From Flavobacterium sp. 11 (GTDB lineage: Bacteria > Bacteroidota > Bacteroidia > Flavobacteriales > Flavobacteriaceae), in the NCBI RefSeq assembly GCF_002754315.1, contig NZ_PEFE01000001.1, forward strand, positions 3,658,001 to 3,722,000: a DNA stretch of 64,000 nucleotides, written 5' to 3'. Numbering within the stretch: the stretch's first letter is position 1; each line of letters begins with the position of its first letter. The translations under genes were made by a program, and so were the position numbers. The notes beneath the pieces are model-generated. The model worked only from the letters and a program-made list of their open reading frames with translations, searched no databases and was not told where the DNA came from. Below, one piece after another: positions 46,199-58,900 of the stretch.

Positions 46199-47152
46199 AT
46201 GTCAACATTAACAATTAATTTAAACGAAGAATACAGAATAAAAATTGAAGAGGGAAAAGATTTTCATAATTCTATTTTTAAAGATGTTTACATCAATGCT
46301 GCAGAAAATGTTGTTGAAATAATTAATCAATCTAATAGTAAAAACAAATATGACGATTTTAATAATATAATAGCTTTTACTGGAGAAAGAGGTAAAGGAA
46401 AAAGTTCATCAATGATTTCTTTTAGAAATGCATTGATAAATAATAAAGATGAAAATAAACATAAAGTTTTTTTTGACGCGAAAAAACTTGACGATAAATC
46501 ATTAAAGTCAACCTTTGAAATTTTACGAAATAATAAATTTGCTGAAATTGATATTATTGATCCCTCTTTATTCAAGGGAAATGAAAGTTTATTTGAAATT
46601 ATTTTAGCTAAAATGTTTTCCAAGTTTCAAGATAAATTAAAAGAAAAGGATTCAGACATTTCAGAAGATGTAAGAAGAAATTTAATTTCTCGTTTTCAAA
46701 AAGTATTTGAAAACCTTCAAATAATAAATTCTGATAGAAAAGAATTATATAAACTTGAAACTATTGAAGCTCTAAGTAAGCTAGCAACGAGTAGTAATTT
46801 AAGAGATTGTTTTAAAGATTTAGTTACGGAATATTTAAAATCTTTTGAAGATAAAGAATTTTTAGTAATTGCAATTGATGATTTTGATTTGAATATTTCG
46901 AAAACATATGAAATGTTAGAAGATATTCGTCAGTTATTAATTCAAAGTAAAATTATTATTTTAATAGCTTGTAAAGTTGAACAATTGAGAGAATCTGTTT
47001 TAAATAATTATTACAAAGAATTTGATAATTTAATCAAATACAAATCAAATGAGTTAACAGAAATTGAGTTAATTAATAAAACAGAAAAATATATTGAAAA
47101 AATATTGCCATTTGAGAAAAGACTAGAATTACCTAACTTAAAAATGTTTTAA
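46199..47152 (+). CDS. rdrA: RADAR ATPase RdrA, N-terminal part (frame broken)
   Basis: A 317-residue P-loop ATPase fragment. Walker A GERGKGKS is at 62-69, Walker B VIAIDD at 223-228, followed by LIACKVEQLR. RdrA and RdrB form large assemblies that edit adenosines in nucleic acid or nucleotides during phage attack. This frame ends at 47150-47152 after LPNLKMF. The next ORF opens three bases later in the -1 frame, and adding one A to the A5 run at 47140-47144 would join them. It is adjacent to an rdrB-like gene, which is the main reason for the name. Confidence 0.75.
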   Translation: MSTLTINLNEEYRIKIEEGKDFHNSIFKDVYINAAENVVEIINQSNSKNKYDDFNNIIAFTGERGKGKSSSMISFRNALINNKDENKHKVFFDAKKLDDKSLKSTFEILRNNKFAEIDIIDPSLFKGNESLFEIILAKMFSKFQDKLKEKDSDISEDVRRNLISRFQKVFENLQIINSDRKELYKLETIEALSKLATSSNLRDCFKDLVTEYLKSFEDKEFLVIAIDDFDLNISKTYEMLEDIRQLLIQSKIIILIACKVEQLRESVLNNYYKEFDNLIKYKSNELTEIELINKTEKYIEKILPFEKRLELPNLKMF

Positions 47153-47154
47153 AT

Positions 47155-48628
<1,474 letters not shown>

Positions 48629-48636
<8 letters not shown>

Positions 48637-51241
48637 TCTTCGTAAATCAATACGCTTATTATTTGCTGATTATTGTCCTGATAAAGTATTAAGGGCAAAA
48701 TACGAAGAAGACTATATTGGTCAGCAAAGTTTTTTAGAAAATGGACTTCATTCATTTTCTAATTATTCTTTGGATGAAATTCAAAATGTATTTATCAAGT
48801 TAGAAACTGATTGGTTTTTGGTAAATGATAAAGTCAAAAAAAAATCGGTTTTTAATATTCTGACCCATTTTAATTCCAAAGTAGTAGTCGAAGAAAATCT
48901 TGAGCCTTTTATAGAATACCAACATTTATTAAAATGGCGTGATTTATCCTATTATGTTGGAGAGGATTTATTGACTTGCTCTCATTTTGCCTATACAGAT
49001 AGTGTTTCACAAAGAGGTAGAGATTTCTTCTCATGGCGACCAACAGCATTCTCCAACAATAAAAGATTGCGAATTTTATTAAAAAAAGGATTAGCAGAAA
49101 ATCATTTTCATTTGAAAGGTTCAGGACCTGTTTTTGATTTGAGTTGGATAAACTTAATGAATAATGTTAATCATTTTGAAAAGGAATTTACTGCTTTAGA
49201 AAAAGAAATGACTTTACTTACTAAGACTTCCAATTCTTCCAATTCTTCAAAAAAAACATTAAAAGTATTAGTTTACAAAGCTGCATATATTAGATCAAAA
49301 TTATTCAATCATATTAACAATTTAAATCCAATACTAGATATTGATTTAACTCAAGATTCAAATAATATAAATTCAAACGATTTAATAATTAAACTGAATG
49401 AATTAAATCAAGAAATAGGTTTAAATAAAAAAGATTGTGGACACAGGTTCAAGCATTTTAAAAATACAGAAGTAATTGATTATGCTATACCCAAAAACAT
49501 TCATATTCAAAACTTATCGCATTCGTATATATTTTATGGTGAACGCAAATTAATGTATGATTGTTTCAAAAAAATATATAATCAAGATAAAGATTTCAAA
49601 AAGTTCCATCATCTATTTCATACTTATTTATTGATAAAAGCACAATTTAGAGCTGAGTTAATTCAAGTGAATGACAAAATAGGTTTTGGAAATTTTTCAA
49701 AATATCAAGACAGAAAGGAATTATTTCTTCCAGACCATTCCATTTACCATACTGCATTTGTGAACCTTGCAGTTAACGACACTTTGAATCATAGTAAAAT
49801 AAGTTCTTTTGAAGTACGTATAACACCAAAAGAGGAATATAGTAAATTAAGTGAAAGTATTGCCTCTTATAATAAAACACTAAAAAAAAATGCTATTCAA
49901 TCAGAAAAGGAATTTAGACCCGAATTAGTTACTTCCGAATTGAATCAAAAACCAAAGCATTTTTATACTATACATTATATTAAAAAAGAAGATAAATTAA
50001 AAGTTTCAAGTATTTCAAGTTATGTCACTTGCAGGCATTCTAAATTGAGGAAAGAAATTAAAAACCAATCCATTGCTATAAGTACATTACGAGAAAAAAA
50101 CATAAAATACTCTGAATCTATAAGAGGTATTGATGCAGCTTCAAGTGAATTTGCAGCATCACCTGAAGTATTTGCACAGGGCTTTAGATATTTAAAAAAT
50201 CACAAATTAAAAGGCACTTTAAATCATTTAAAACAAGTGGTGAGTGAACATAAAATATATGCAACGTATCACGCTGGAGAAGACTTCTATGATTTAGTTG
50301 ATGGATTAAGAGCCATTGATGAATGTGTTATTTTTCTAAATCTTACGCAGGGTGACCGTATTGGACATGCTTTAGCTTTAGGAATAGATGCAAAAGAGTA
50401 TTATCAGTTTAAGAAACATAAATTAATGCTTCCAAAACAAATCGTTTTAGACAATACGGTTTGGTTACTTGCTAAAATTAGAAAATTTGGAATAGCTATT
50501 TGTAGAAATGAAGTGAATAGATTGGAAAAATTATATGAAAATCTATTTTCAGAATTGTATAAAGATAATTTTGATAAAAAAAATGAATTTAAAAATAAAT
50601 ATTTTCATCAAACAATATATCATGACGCTTGGAAATTAAGAGGTGATGATCCATATTTATATATAGACACTTTAGATACAGATGTATATGAAAAAATAAA
50701 TTTAACCTATTGGGAAAGATGTCGCATAAATGAAGAATATCCTAAATCAAAAAATACAAGAAAAAATATTGATGTAAAGTTTTTAAATCAACAATATCAT
50801 TTTAATCCAAAAATAAAGGAAGACGGTAAATTGATAAAGCAATTTGAGGTCACACATGATTATATGTTATTAGTTGAGGCTGTCCAAGAAAAAATGATGC
50901 ATGACATAAAAATTAAAAATATTGCAATTGAATGCAATCCAACTTCTAATTATTTGATTGGTACGTTCAAAAGATATGCAAAACATCCAATTAGTAAATT
51001 TTTCAATCTTGGATTAGAAACGTCTCCCGATTTAATAAAAGATTGTCCCCAACTGTCTGTTTCAATAAATACAGATGACCAAGGGATATTTTCAACTTCA
51101 TTAGAAAATGAATATGCGCTAATGGCAATAGCAATGGAGAAAGAGAAAGATGCATTTGGTAATAGAAAATATAATTCAACTATGATTTTTGAGTGGTTGG
51201 ATAGAATTAGACAAATGGGATTAGAACAGAGTTTTATGTAA
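48629..51241 (+). CDS. rdrB: RADAR adenosine deaminase RdrB
   Basis: An 870-residue divergent adenosine deaminase, far longer than housekeeping enzymes (about 350). The zinc and catalytic motifs of the family are all present: HFH (His159, His161), HAGE (His548-Glu551), GDRIGHA with His580, ECNPTSN and NTDD (Asp816, Asp817). Long insertions between them match RdrB, which forms a dodecameric shell. Intact, unlike its ATPase partner. Together with rdrA it forms the RADAR antiphage system. A coding overlap of eight bases links it to rdrA. Confidence 0.85.
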
Positions 51242-51444
51242 CTCAAAAGAATAACTATGCTAGACTAAAAAGGCTACGAAAAACAAGCGTACATGGGTAA
51301 ATGACCAAACATAAAGCTAATGCAAACTTTACTTTTTCATTAGAAAAGGTTTAAAAAGTTCAGAATTGGATTATTTTATTTGTTACATAAAGATTTTATA
51401 AGAAGAAAAATAAAAAAATATATTAATTACAGGGTAGAAATTAA

Positions 51445-52134
51445 ATGGCTAAATTTTTAACAACAAAAGGTACATCCCATCATTTAGAAGATATAATTAT
51501 TGGGGCAACAAAAGAATTATTTTTGGTTTCTCCTTATTTACAAATCTCTAAAACATTTTTAGAAAGATTGAAGGACGCTTCACAAAGGGGCGTAAACATT
51601 AAAATTGTTTATGGTAAAAATAATTTAAAAGAGGATCAATTAAATAACTTACAAACATTGAAAAACATGCAGTTGTATTTTTTTGAAAATCTGCATGCAA
51701 AATGCTATTTTAATGAAAGTGAAATGGTTATTACCTCAATGAATATGTATGAATTCTCGGAACAAAACAATAGAGAAATGGGTATATTTATTGAAAGAAG
51801 AAATGACAAAGAATTGTATGAAAGTGCAGTAAAAGAAACCATGTCTATAATTGGCTCAGCTGATGAAATAAAAGCAAAAAAAACTTATGTTAAAGAAGTA
51901 AATAATTATTCAAAACCAAAGTCAAAAGAACAAAATAAACATAAGGGTTATTGTATTCGTTGTGAAGATGAAATAAAGTGCAACCCTGAAAAACCTTATT
52001 GTACTGATTGTTTTTCAAATTGGAATTTTTGGGAGAACTATGATTACATTGAGAATGTTTGCCACAAGTGTGGTAAAGAAGAGAATACAACGATGTCTAA
52101 ACCTGAATGCTATAATTGTTACAGGTATAATTAA
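51445..52134 (+). CDS. PLD-like protein with C-terminal zinc-ribbon cysteines
   Basis: A 229-residue protein. The N-terminal half (1-135) is a phospholipase D-like fold with one HxK motif (LHAKCYFN, His84-Lys86), where the usual Asp after the motif is replaced by Glu91. The C-terminal part (about 167-229) holds CIRC, CTDC, CHKC and CYNC pairs, enough for two zinc ribbons. Such proteins are often nucleases or nucleic-acid-binding adaptors in defence regions. It lies between rdrB and mcrB, with 203 bases upstream free of genes. Confidence 0.78.
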   Translation: MAKFLTTKGTSHHLEDIIIGATKELFLVSPYLQISKTFLERLKDASQRGVNIKIVYGKNNLKEDQLNNLQTLKNMQLYFFENLHAKCYFNESEMVITSMNMYEFSEQNNREMGIFIERRNDKELYESAVKETMSIIGSADEIKAKKTYVKEVNNYSKPKSKEQNKHKGYCIRCEDEIKCNPEKPYCTDCFSNWNFWENYDYIENVCHKCGKEENTTMSKPECYNCYRYN

Positions 52135-52166
52135 TTTTTCAAGCTTTTAGTAGTAAATAACATCAA

Positions 52167-54515
52167 ATGAACGAAATCAAAAAAGAGCACATACTAGCTG
52201 CAATTAAAGAAATTGACAAACAGGGAATTAGATCCGGAAGACATTCCAGTACCTATGATGTAATCCATGAAGACAAACCCTATCCTCCAAAATTAGTTAT
52301 TAGCATTGCTAATCGATTTGCAACAGGGGAAGAACTTGATTCTAATACTTTTTCAGGTGGCATTGATACTCCTGCTTTTCAATTATTAAAAAAAGAAGGA
52401 TTTGAAATAGTCAATAAGATAGTGGAAACGGCAGACTTAATAAATGTAAAGGAAAAATTTGCAGACTGGATTATTTCTAATGATGGTAAAAAAAGTAATT
52501 ATTTTTCGAAGCAATTTGGTGCAAAAAAGGAGCGGCTTTTAAATGAATTGGAATTAAATGAAACAAAGTATAAAGAAAATTTCAATACTGAACTTTTCGT
52601 TATTGATACCATAAATTTTAAAACTCAATTTGAAAGCATAAAAGAAAATATTTATGATAAAAATAGCGATTTTGCTATTTATAGTAAGGAGCGTTCCAAT
52701 GATCAACCGAGAGCAATTTTAGGTAATAATAATTACCTGAAATTTTTGCAAGAGAGATTTATTCAACAGAAGACAATTAATTATTGGGTTTTTCAAGGTA
52801 ATCCCAAAATATATAACATGATTGCTGCATTGGAAGCTAATGCTATAAAAACATGGACTGTTAGTGCACATAAAGACAAAATCAAAATTGGGGATAAAAT
52901 AATTTTGTGGTTAACAGGGCAAAATTCAGGTTGTTATGCTCTGGCTCGTGTAACTTCTGCTGTCACTTATAGGAAAGAAGAAAATTCAGAAATGGATTTT
53001 TACCTAAAATCAACAGAACAAGTTGATAATAATCGTGTGTCAATTGAGATAGAGCACAACTATTTTAACAACCCTGTTCTTTGGGAAACCATCAAAAATG
53101 ATGATGTTTTTAAAGATTTCAAAGGTGGTAGTCAGGGAACTAATTTTACTACAATAAGAGAACAATATGAAACATTATTAGATCTCAATAGTATAAAAAG
53201 TGGAATCGACATGGGAACAATAAATAATAGAATCATTCAACCTCTAAACCAAATCCTTTACGGTCCTCCTGGAACAGGAAAAACCTTTGAATTGCAAAAC
53301 ACCCATTTTGATAATTTTACAATAAGAGAAACTGCCTTAACAAGAGAACAGTATTTAGAATCAGTTGTTGCTGATTTAACGTGGTGGCAAGTAATAAGTA
53401 TTGCTGTTCTTGATCTTGGTAAGACAAAGGTAAATGATATCGTAAATCATGAATTAATAAAAATAAAAGAAAAATTATCTTCTTCAAAAACAGTTCGACC
53501 AACCATTTGGGGACAATTGCAAAGTCATACTGTAATGGAATGCCCTTTTGTGAATGTGAGTAACAGATCGGAACCATTATACTTCTCAAAAAGTGAAGAT
53601 TCGCTATGGACAATAGATGAAAAATTATTAGAAGATTATTACCCTGAAGGAAAAAAAATTCTAGCGATTAGTGAAAATTACAAACCTAGTAATGATACCT
53701 TAATTAAGAATTATGACTTCGTTACTTTTCATCAGTCATTCAGTTATGAGGATTTTGTAGAAGGTATAAAACCGAGATTAGATGAAGGAGAAACCGAAGT
53801 CGCTTTTGAAATCAAAGACGGTATATTTAAAAAACTCTGTATTAAAGCAGAATCGGATCCGAAAAACAAGTATGCAATTTTTATTGACGAGATAAATCGG
53901 GGAAATGTTTCAGCTGTTTTTGGGGAATTAATCACTTTGATTGAAGACGATAAAAGATTGGGTTCTACTAACGAACTTAAAGTAAAATTGCCTTATTCTA
54001 AAAGAGAATTAGGAGTTCCTTCTAATCTTTATATCATTGGTACCATGAATACGGCAGATCGAAGTGTAGAAGCTTTGGATACCGCTTTACGCAGACGTTT
54101 TTCCTTTTCAGAAATTATGCCTAATCCTGAACTATTAGAAGAGATCGAATTTAATGGTTTTAATTTAGCTGAGGTATTGAAAACCATTAATGAAAGAATT
54201 GAAGTTTTATTAGATCGCGATCATACTATTGGTCATTCTTATTTTTTAAAAATAAGAAACGGAGACGTTGGAAGTTTAAAATCGGTTTTCAAAAACAATA
54301 TCTTTCCATTATTGCAGGAATATTTTTATCATGATTATGAAAAAATTGCTTTGATATTAGGAGAAGGTTTTGTCCGTGTAAAAAAGAATCAAACGGTAAA
54401 GTTTGCTAAGTTCAATGATATTAATACTCCAGATATTGGAACTCAATTTGAGTTAATTGACAAAATAGAAGATATAGAAGGGGCCGTTCATTTGTTATTA
54501 AACCGCAATGTCTAA
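52167..54515 (+). CDS. mcrB: McrB-type GTPase with two N-terminal recognition-like domains
   Basis: A 782-residue AAA+ subunit of the McrBC restriction system. Residues 1-90 resemble the ScoMcrA-like head domain ([31 protein letters not shown]). An EVE/PUA-like domain (about 195-335; [31 protein letters not shown]) may bind modified bases. The motor has Walker A GPPGTGKT near 365-373, [10 protein letters not shown] and the GTP-specific MNTADRS. McrB recognises modified DNA and drives translocation. Its stop overlaps mcrC by eight bases. Confidence 0.9.
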   Translation: MNEIKKEHILAAIKEIDKQGIRSGRHSSTYDVIHEDKPYPPKLVISIANRFATGEELDSNTFSGGIDTPAFQLLKKEGFEIVNKIVETADLINVKEKFADWIISNDGKKSNYFSKQFGAKKERLLNELELNETKYKENFNTELFVIDTINFKTQFESIKENIYDKNSDFAIYSKERSNDQPRAILGNNNYLKFLQERFIQQKTINYWVFQGNPKIYNMIAALEANAIKTWTVSAHKDKIKIGDKIILWLTGQNSGCYALARVTSAVTYRKEENSEMDFYLKSTEQVDNNRVSIEIEHNYFNNPVLWETIKNDDVFKDFKGGSQGTNFTTIREQYETLLDLNSIKSGIDMGTINNRIIQPLNQILYGPPGTGKTFELQNTHFDNFTIRETALTREQYLESVVADLTWWQVISIAVLDLGKTKVNDIVNHELIKIKEKLSSSKTVRPTIWGQLQSHTVMECPFVNVSNRSEPLYFSKSEDSLWTIDEKLLEDYYPEGKKILAISENYKPSNDTLIKNYDFVTFHQSFSYEDFVEGIKPRLDEGETEVAFEIKDGIFKKLCIKAESDPKNKYAIFIDEINRGNVSAVFGELITLIEDDKRLGSTNELKVKLPYSKRELGVPSNLYIIGTMNTADRSVEALDTALRRRFSFSEIMPNPELLEEIEFNGFNLAEVLKTINERIEVLLDRDHTIGHSYFLKIRNGDVGSLKSVFKNNIFPLLQEYFYHDYEKIALILGEGFVRVKKNQTVKFAKFNDINTPDIGTQFELIDKIEDIEGAVHLLLNRNV

Positions 54516-55764
54516 ACCCATAAATAAAATACAGGTTTTTGAACATCAAACGCTCTATTATGGCAGAGAGTACAACGCTGTTTCGTTTAAAGAAAAGCAT
54601 TTTAATGCATTGGCTAAACTGAATGAGCTTCACGATAACAAGTATTTTACGGTTGTCCATAAAGGCATTAAGTTTGCTCAATATGTTGGCGTAGTCCAAA
54701 TTGATGGTTTATGTATTGAGATTCTTCCAAAAGCGGATCATTCATCTGATGACAAGAAAGTTTGGCAAGGTGTTTTAATAGAAATGTTACGAGCTACCAA
54801 AAAACTAAAAGTGGATAATGTGGGTCATGCCAATGTCAACAAGCAAAACATTCATTTACTGGATATTTATTTTGAATGGTATCTTAATGAAATACAATTA
54901 CTTATTCACCAAGGTTTGATTAAGCAATATTATAAAGAGACGAATAATGTTAAAGCATTAAAAGGAAAATTAGAGTTCGCAGGTCATATTCAAAAAAATC
55001 TAATTCATAAAGAGCGGTTTTACACTACACATCAAGTCTATGAAAAAGACCATTTAGTACATCAGGTTTTAGGACAAGCTTTATGCATTATTAAACAATT
55101 TTCGAAAGGAAATCATTTGTACAGTAAATGCAAGTCCGTTCAACTGGATTTTCCTGAAGTAAAAACAATTAAGGCAAATGAAGCGACTTTTGCTAAGATA
55201 CCTAAATCCCGAAAAACAGCTCCTTATAAAATGGCTTTGGAGATTGCAAGATTAATTATTTTAAACTTTGCACCCAATGTGTCCAGTGGTAAGGAAAATA
55301 TGTTGGCCTTACTTTTTGATATGAATTCTTTATGGGAAGAATATGTGTTAGTCTGCTTGAAAAAAGCAGCAAAAAACAACGATTTAAATGTCGCTGTTCA
55401 TGGTCAAAAATCACAACCTTTTTGGAATGGGATTACCATTCGTCCAGATATCGTTATTGAAAAAGAAGACGAAACTTTTATTATTGATACTAAATGGAAA
55501 AACATAAATGGCAGTAAACCTTCAACGGATGATTTACGCCAAATGTATGTGTACAATGACTATTGGAAATCTACTAAAGCCATGTTATTGTATCCTTCCA
55601 ATACTACAACATTTACAAAAGAGGATTTTATTCCTTTTAATAAAATAACAGAAACAGCACATCACGAATGCGGAATAAGTAAAATTTCTATTTTTGATTC
55701 GGATAAAAAAACCTTAGACAAAGAAATAGGAAACACAATTTTAGAATGGTTTAATATAATTTGA
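54508..55764 (+). CDS. mcrC: McrC endonuclease subunit
   Basis: A 418-residue McrC. The C-terminal PD-(D/E)xK nuclease is visible as RPDIVIE...[10 protein letters not shown] (about 310-335). The N-terminal half is the McrB-binding region. With McrB it cleaves DNA carrying modified cytosines. It is the last defence gene before the adhesin. Confidence 0.92.
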   Translation: MSKPINKIQVFEHQTLYYGREYNAVSFKEKHFNALAKLNELHDNKYFTVVHKGIKFAQYVGVVQIDGLCIEILPKADHSSDDKKVWQGVLIEMLRATKKLKVDNVGHANVNKQNIHLLDIYFEWYLNEIQLLIHQGLIKQYYKETNNVKALKGKLEFAGHIQKNLIHKERFYTTHQVYEKDHLVHQVLGQALCIIKQFSKGNHLYSKCKSVQLDFPEVKTIKANEATFAKIPKSRKTAPYKMALEIARLIILNFAPNVSSGKENMLALLFDMNSLWEEYVLVCLKKAAKNNDLNVAVHGQKSQPFWNGITIRPDIVIEKEDETFIIDTKWKNINGSKPSTDDLRQMYVYNDYWKSTKAMLLYPSNTTTFTKEDFIPFNKITETAHHECGISKISIFDSDKKTLDKEIGNTILEWFNII

Positions 55765-55847
55765 CAAGTCTTCTCCTTAAAAAGCTACCTTTTCAAAATC
55801 CTCATTATTAGAATAACTATATTATTTTTTTCTGCAAATAACAGCTT

Positions 55848-55883
55848 TTACGGAAACCCGTAATGAAATGGGAAAGCATTACG
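55848..55883 (+). promoter_or_regulatory. Interlocking inverted repeats before the adhesin
   Basis: TTACGG (55848-55853) pairs with CCGTAA (55858-55863), while CGTAATG (55859-55865) can instead pair with CATTACG (55877-55883). The two hairpins share bases, so they exclude each other. They lie about 72 bases before the adhesin ATG. No ligand or regulator is known. Confidence 0.4.
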
Positions 55884-55954
55884 TTACATTTGGCCAAAAC
55901 ACTTTCTTCCGTCGTAAAAAAAACAGTATACGTTAGTTGAATTAAAGCATAACT

Positions 55955-58900
55955 ATGAAACATCTTTACAAGATTCTATTTTTATTTATCTTCCTATTTA
56001 CTTTAAATGTTCAGTCCCAAACAATCAACTTAATTCGATTTAACAATACAGCAAATTATACTGTTGGTTCGGGAGTTTCTGTGATCATTAACCCAACAGG
56101 AATATTTCAATTAGATAATAAATTTATTCTGGAATTGTCTAATGTAGGAGGAGCATTTACAACACCTACAACTTTAAACACTTTAGATGAGTTTTACGCT
56201 CCTGTAATTAACGGTACTCTTCCACCTGGGCTTCCAGCTGGAACTTATAAATTAAGGGTAAGAGCAACGACAGGTTTAGGGACAACACCAGAAACATATC
56301 CCGTAGTAGAGACTTTATCATTTAATATTATATTGGGAAGTAGCGATGTACCATCTGCAACTTCTGAATTACCCAATAACAGTTCTTTTTTTAATTGTAC
56401 CCAAAGTTGTTTAAAAACAACAAATACATTTGGCTCTTTGACGCAAAGTTTTGGAGCTACTAGTACTATTTTACCAAAAAAGAAAATCACAATTTGTAGT
56501 TATTCAAATACCGATAATTACAAAATAACCTTAATAGACTTAATTAACGGGACACAAACTACAATATCATACAACAATGGAAATGGAGATATATTAATCC
56601 CTGATAATTTAACCATCGGGACATATATTTTTGAGATTGAAAAAAACAGTAATTCTGTGTATAGTTTGGTGTTTTTGTTTCACGGTAATGGTACAAGTTT
56701 AGGCAACTCAACAAGTGAAGTGGTTTGTGTGGGTGTGGATGTTTCATTTACAGTTGATATAACAAATCAAGGGATAGGAAGAAATTACAATGGTTCCAAA
56801 TATATGATTGATTTTGGAGACAATTCAACGGTGCTGGTACTTACTCAAGCACAATTGATGTCTAATCCAACAGTAACCCATAAATACACAACTGTTTCTT
56901 GTGCCAAAACAGACAGTAATTTTATTATCAAAGAAACCCTTTTAAATAAAGGAGTCTACAATGGAGGTGTTAATACAAATTACTGTACTGAATTTAATAA
57001 GAATGGAAATGGTGTTGAGAAAAAAGTAAACGTGAGTTTAGCTCCCAAAGCTAATTTTACATTAGCTCCTAAGCAGTGTATCAATCAAGATATTAATGCT
57101 CTGAATACAACTGTTTTGGGATCATATGGGACTGCAGGAAATTGTCTTGATAAAGCAACTTTTACTTGGTATTACAAAAAACCAGGAGATCTTGCCTTTA
57201 CTGAGGTTACAATCGCTAGCTGGATTATTTCTTCGAATAATTTAAGAATTCCGAAAAGCATGATAACTTTACCCGGTTGCTGGGAAATCAAATTGACAGC
57301 AGTAAATGACGACTTATGTCAGACTCTTTCAGAAGTTACTAAAACCATAAAAATAGAGGTTGCACCAACAGCTACTTTCACAAACACACCAGAAACACCG
57401 ATTTGTCCAAATACACAAATCCAATTTACAAATACGTCAAATGTACTAACCCAGCCTTGCCAAGAGCCTACATATTTATGGACTGTCTCTCCTTCAACTG
57501 GATATCAATTTGTAAATCCATCTAGTGTTACCTCTCAAGATCCTAAAATATTATTTACAAACCCTGGCACTTATACTGTAAAATTATTTGTAACAAATTC
57601 TTGTGGAACTGTTGAGTCAATTTCTAAAATTATTGAAGTTTCAGGAAGTCCTACGGTAAGTTTTACTCCTAACGCACTATCAATATGTCAGGCACCACCA
57701 AATTACACAATTGATTTTAGTCAAATTGGTACAAAGCCTAATTATAGTGTCGCACCTTTTGCACCTACAAGTTTTTCATGGTCCATTTCCGGTAGCGGAG
57801 TCACTGCAGCAGATTACAATTACATTTCTGGAACAACAGCAAGTAGTCAGTTCCCGAAAATAAACTTTACTGCATATAAAACTTATATAATTACAGTTCT
57901 GGTCAATGGGAATTGCGCAGGCTCTAATCAAGCTGCTTTTACATTTACTTTAAATGAATCTCCAAATTTAATTGTTGTAAATCCCCCAGCAGTTTGTTCA
58001 CCTGCTACTGTAGACATAACAGCTCCCGCCATTACATTAGGTTCAGACAGCGGGTTAATTTATAGTTATTGGATAAATGCATCAGCAACAACAACTTTAT
58101 CAACACCAGCTGCGCTAACAGTCTCAGGTACTTACTACATCAAAGCAACAAATTCAAACGGCTGTTTTATAATTAAACCAGTAACAGTAGTAGTAAATGC
58201 TTTACCAGTTATAGTAGGAACATTATCTACATGCATTGGTGTTAACTCTCAATTATCAACTACAGCAACACCTGCTTCAGGTAATCCTTGGATTTCATCT
58301 GATACAAGTATAGCTACTATAAGCAGTTCAGGTTTAGTTTCTCCAATTGCAATAGGTACAACAGTAATAACGTATACAAATTCTAATGGTTGCTCAAAAA
58401 GCGAAACATTCACGGTTAATGCTTTACCTTCAATTTCAGGCCCTACTTCAGCATGCATAAATGCTACTGCTCAATTAACGGGTTCTGGAGTACCTGCATC
58501 CAGTTTGCCATGGACTTCGTCAAATACTGCTGTTGCAACAGTTAGTAATACAGGATTGGTAACGGCTAAAGCGGCAGGTTCAGTAACAATTACTTATAAG
58601 AACTCAAATAATTGTGCGGTCACCTCCACTTTTACGGTGAATGCTTTGCCAACGATTGCAGGAACTCTATCTGTTTGCACCAATTCCACTTCCCAATTAA
58701 TAGGTTCTGGAACGTCATCTTCAAGTTTGCCATGGGCATCCTCAAATCCATCTATCGCTACTGTTAATAGTAGTGGTTTAGTGAACGCGCTGACGGCTGG
58801 TACAACAGCAATTAGCTATACAAATTCAGATGGTTGTACAGTAAATGTAACATTTATAGTAAACGACATTCCAACAATAACAGGACTGTCAAAAGGATGT

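Noticed and set aside
47138..47146. Programmed -1 frameshift signal in rdrA
   Set aside because: CTTAAAA is not a canonical slippery heptamer and no clear downstream stimulator was seen; kept only as one possible explanation of the split.
53317..53613. 98-codon minus-strand frame inside mcrB
   Set aside because: It lies wholly within a well-supported gene and shows no family features.
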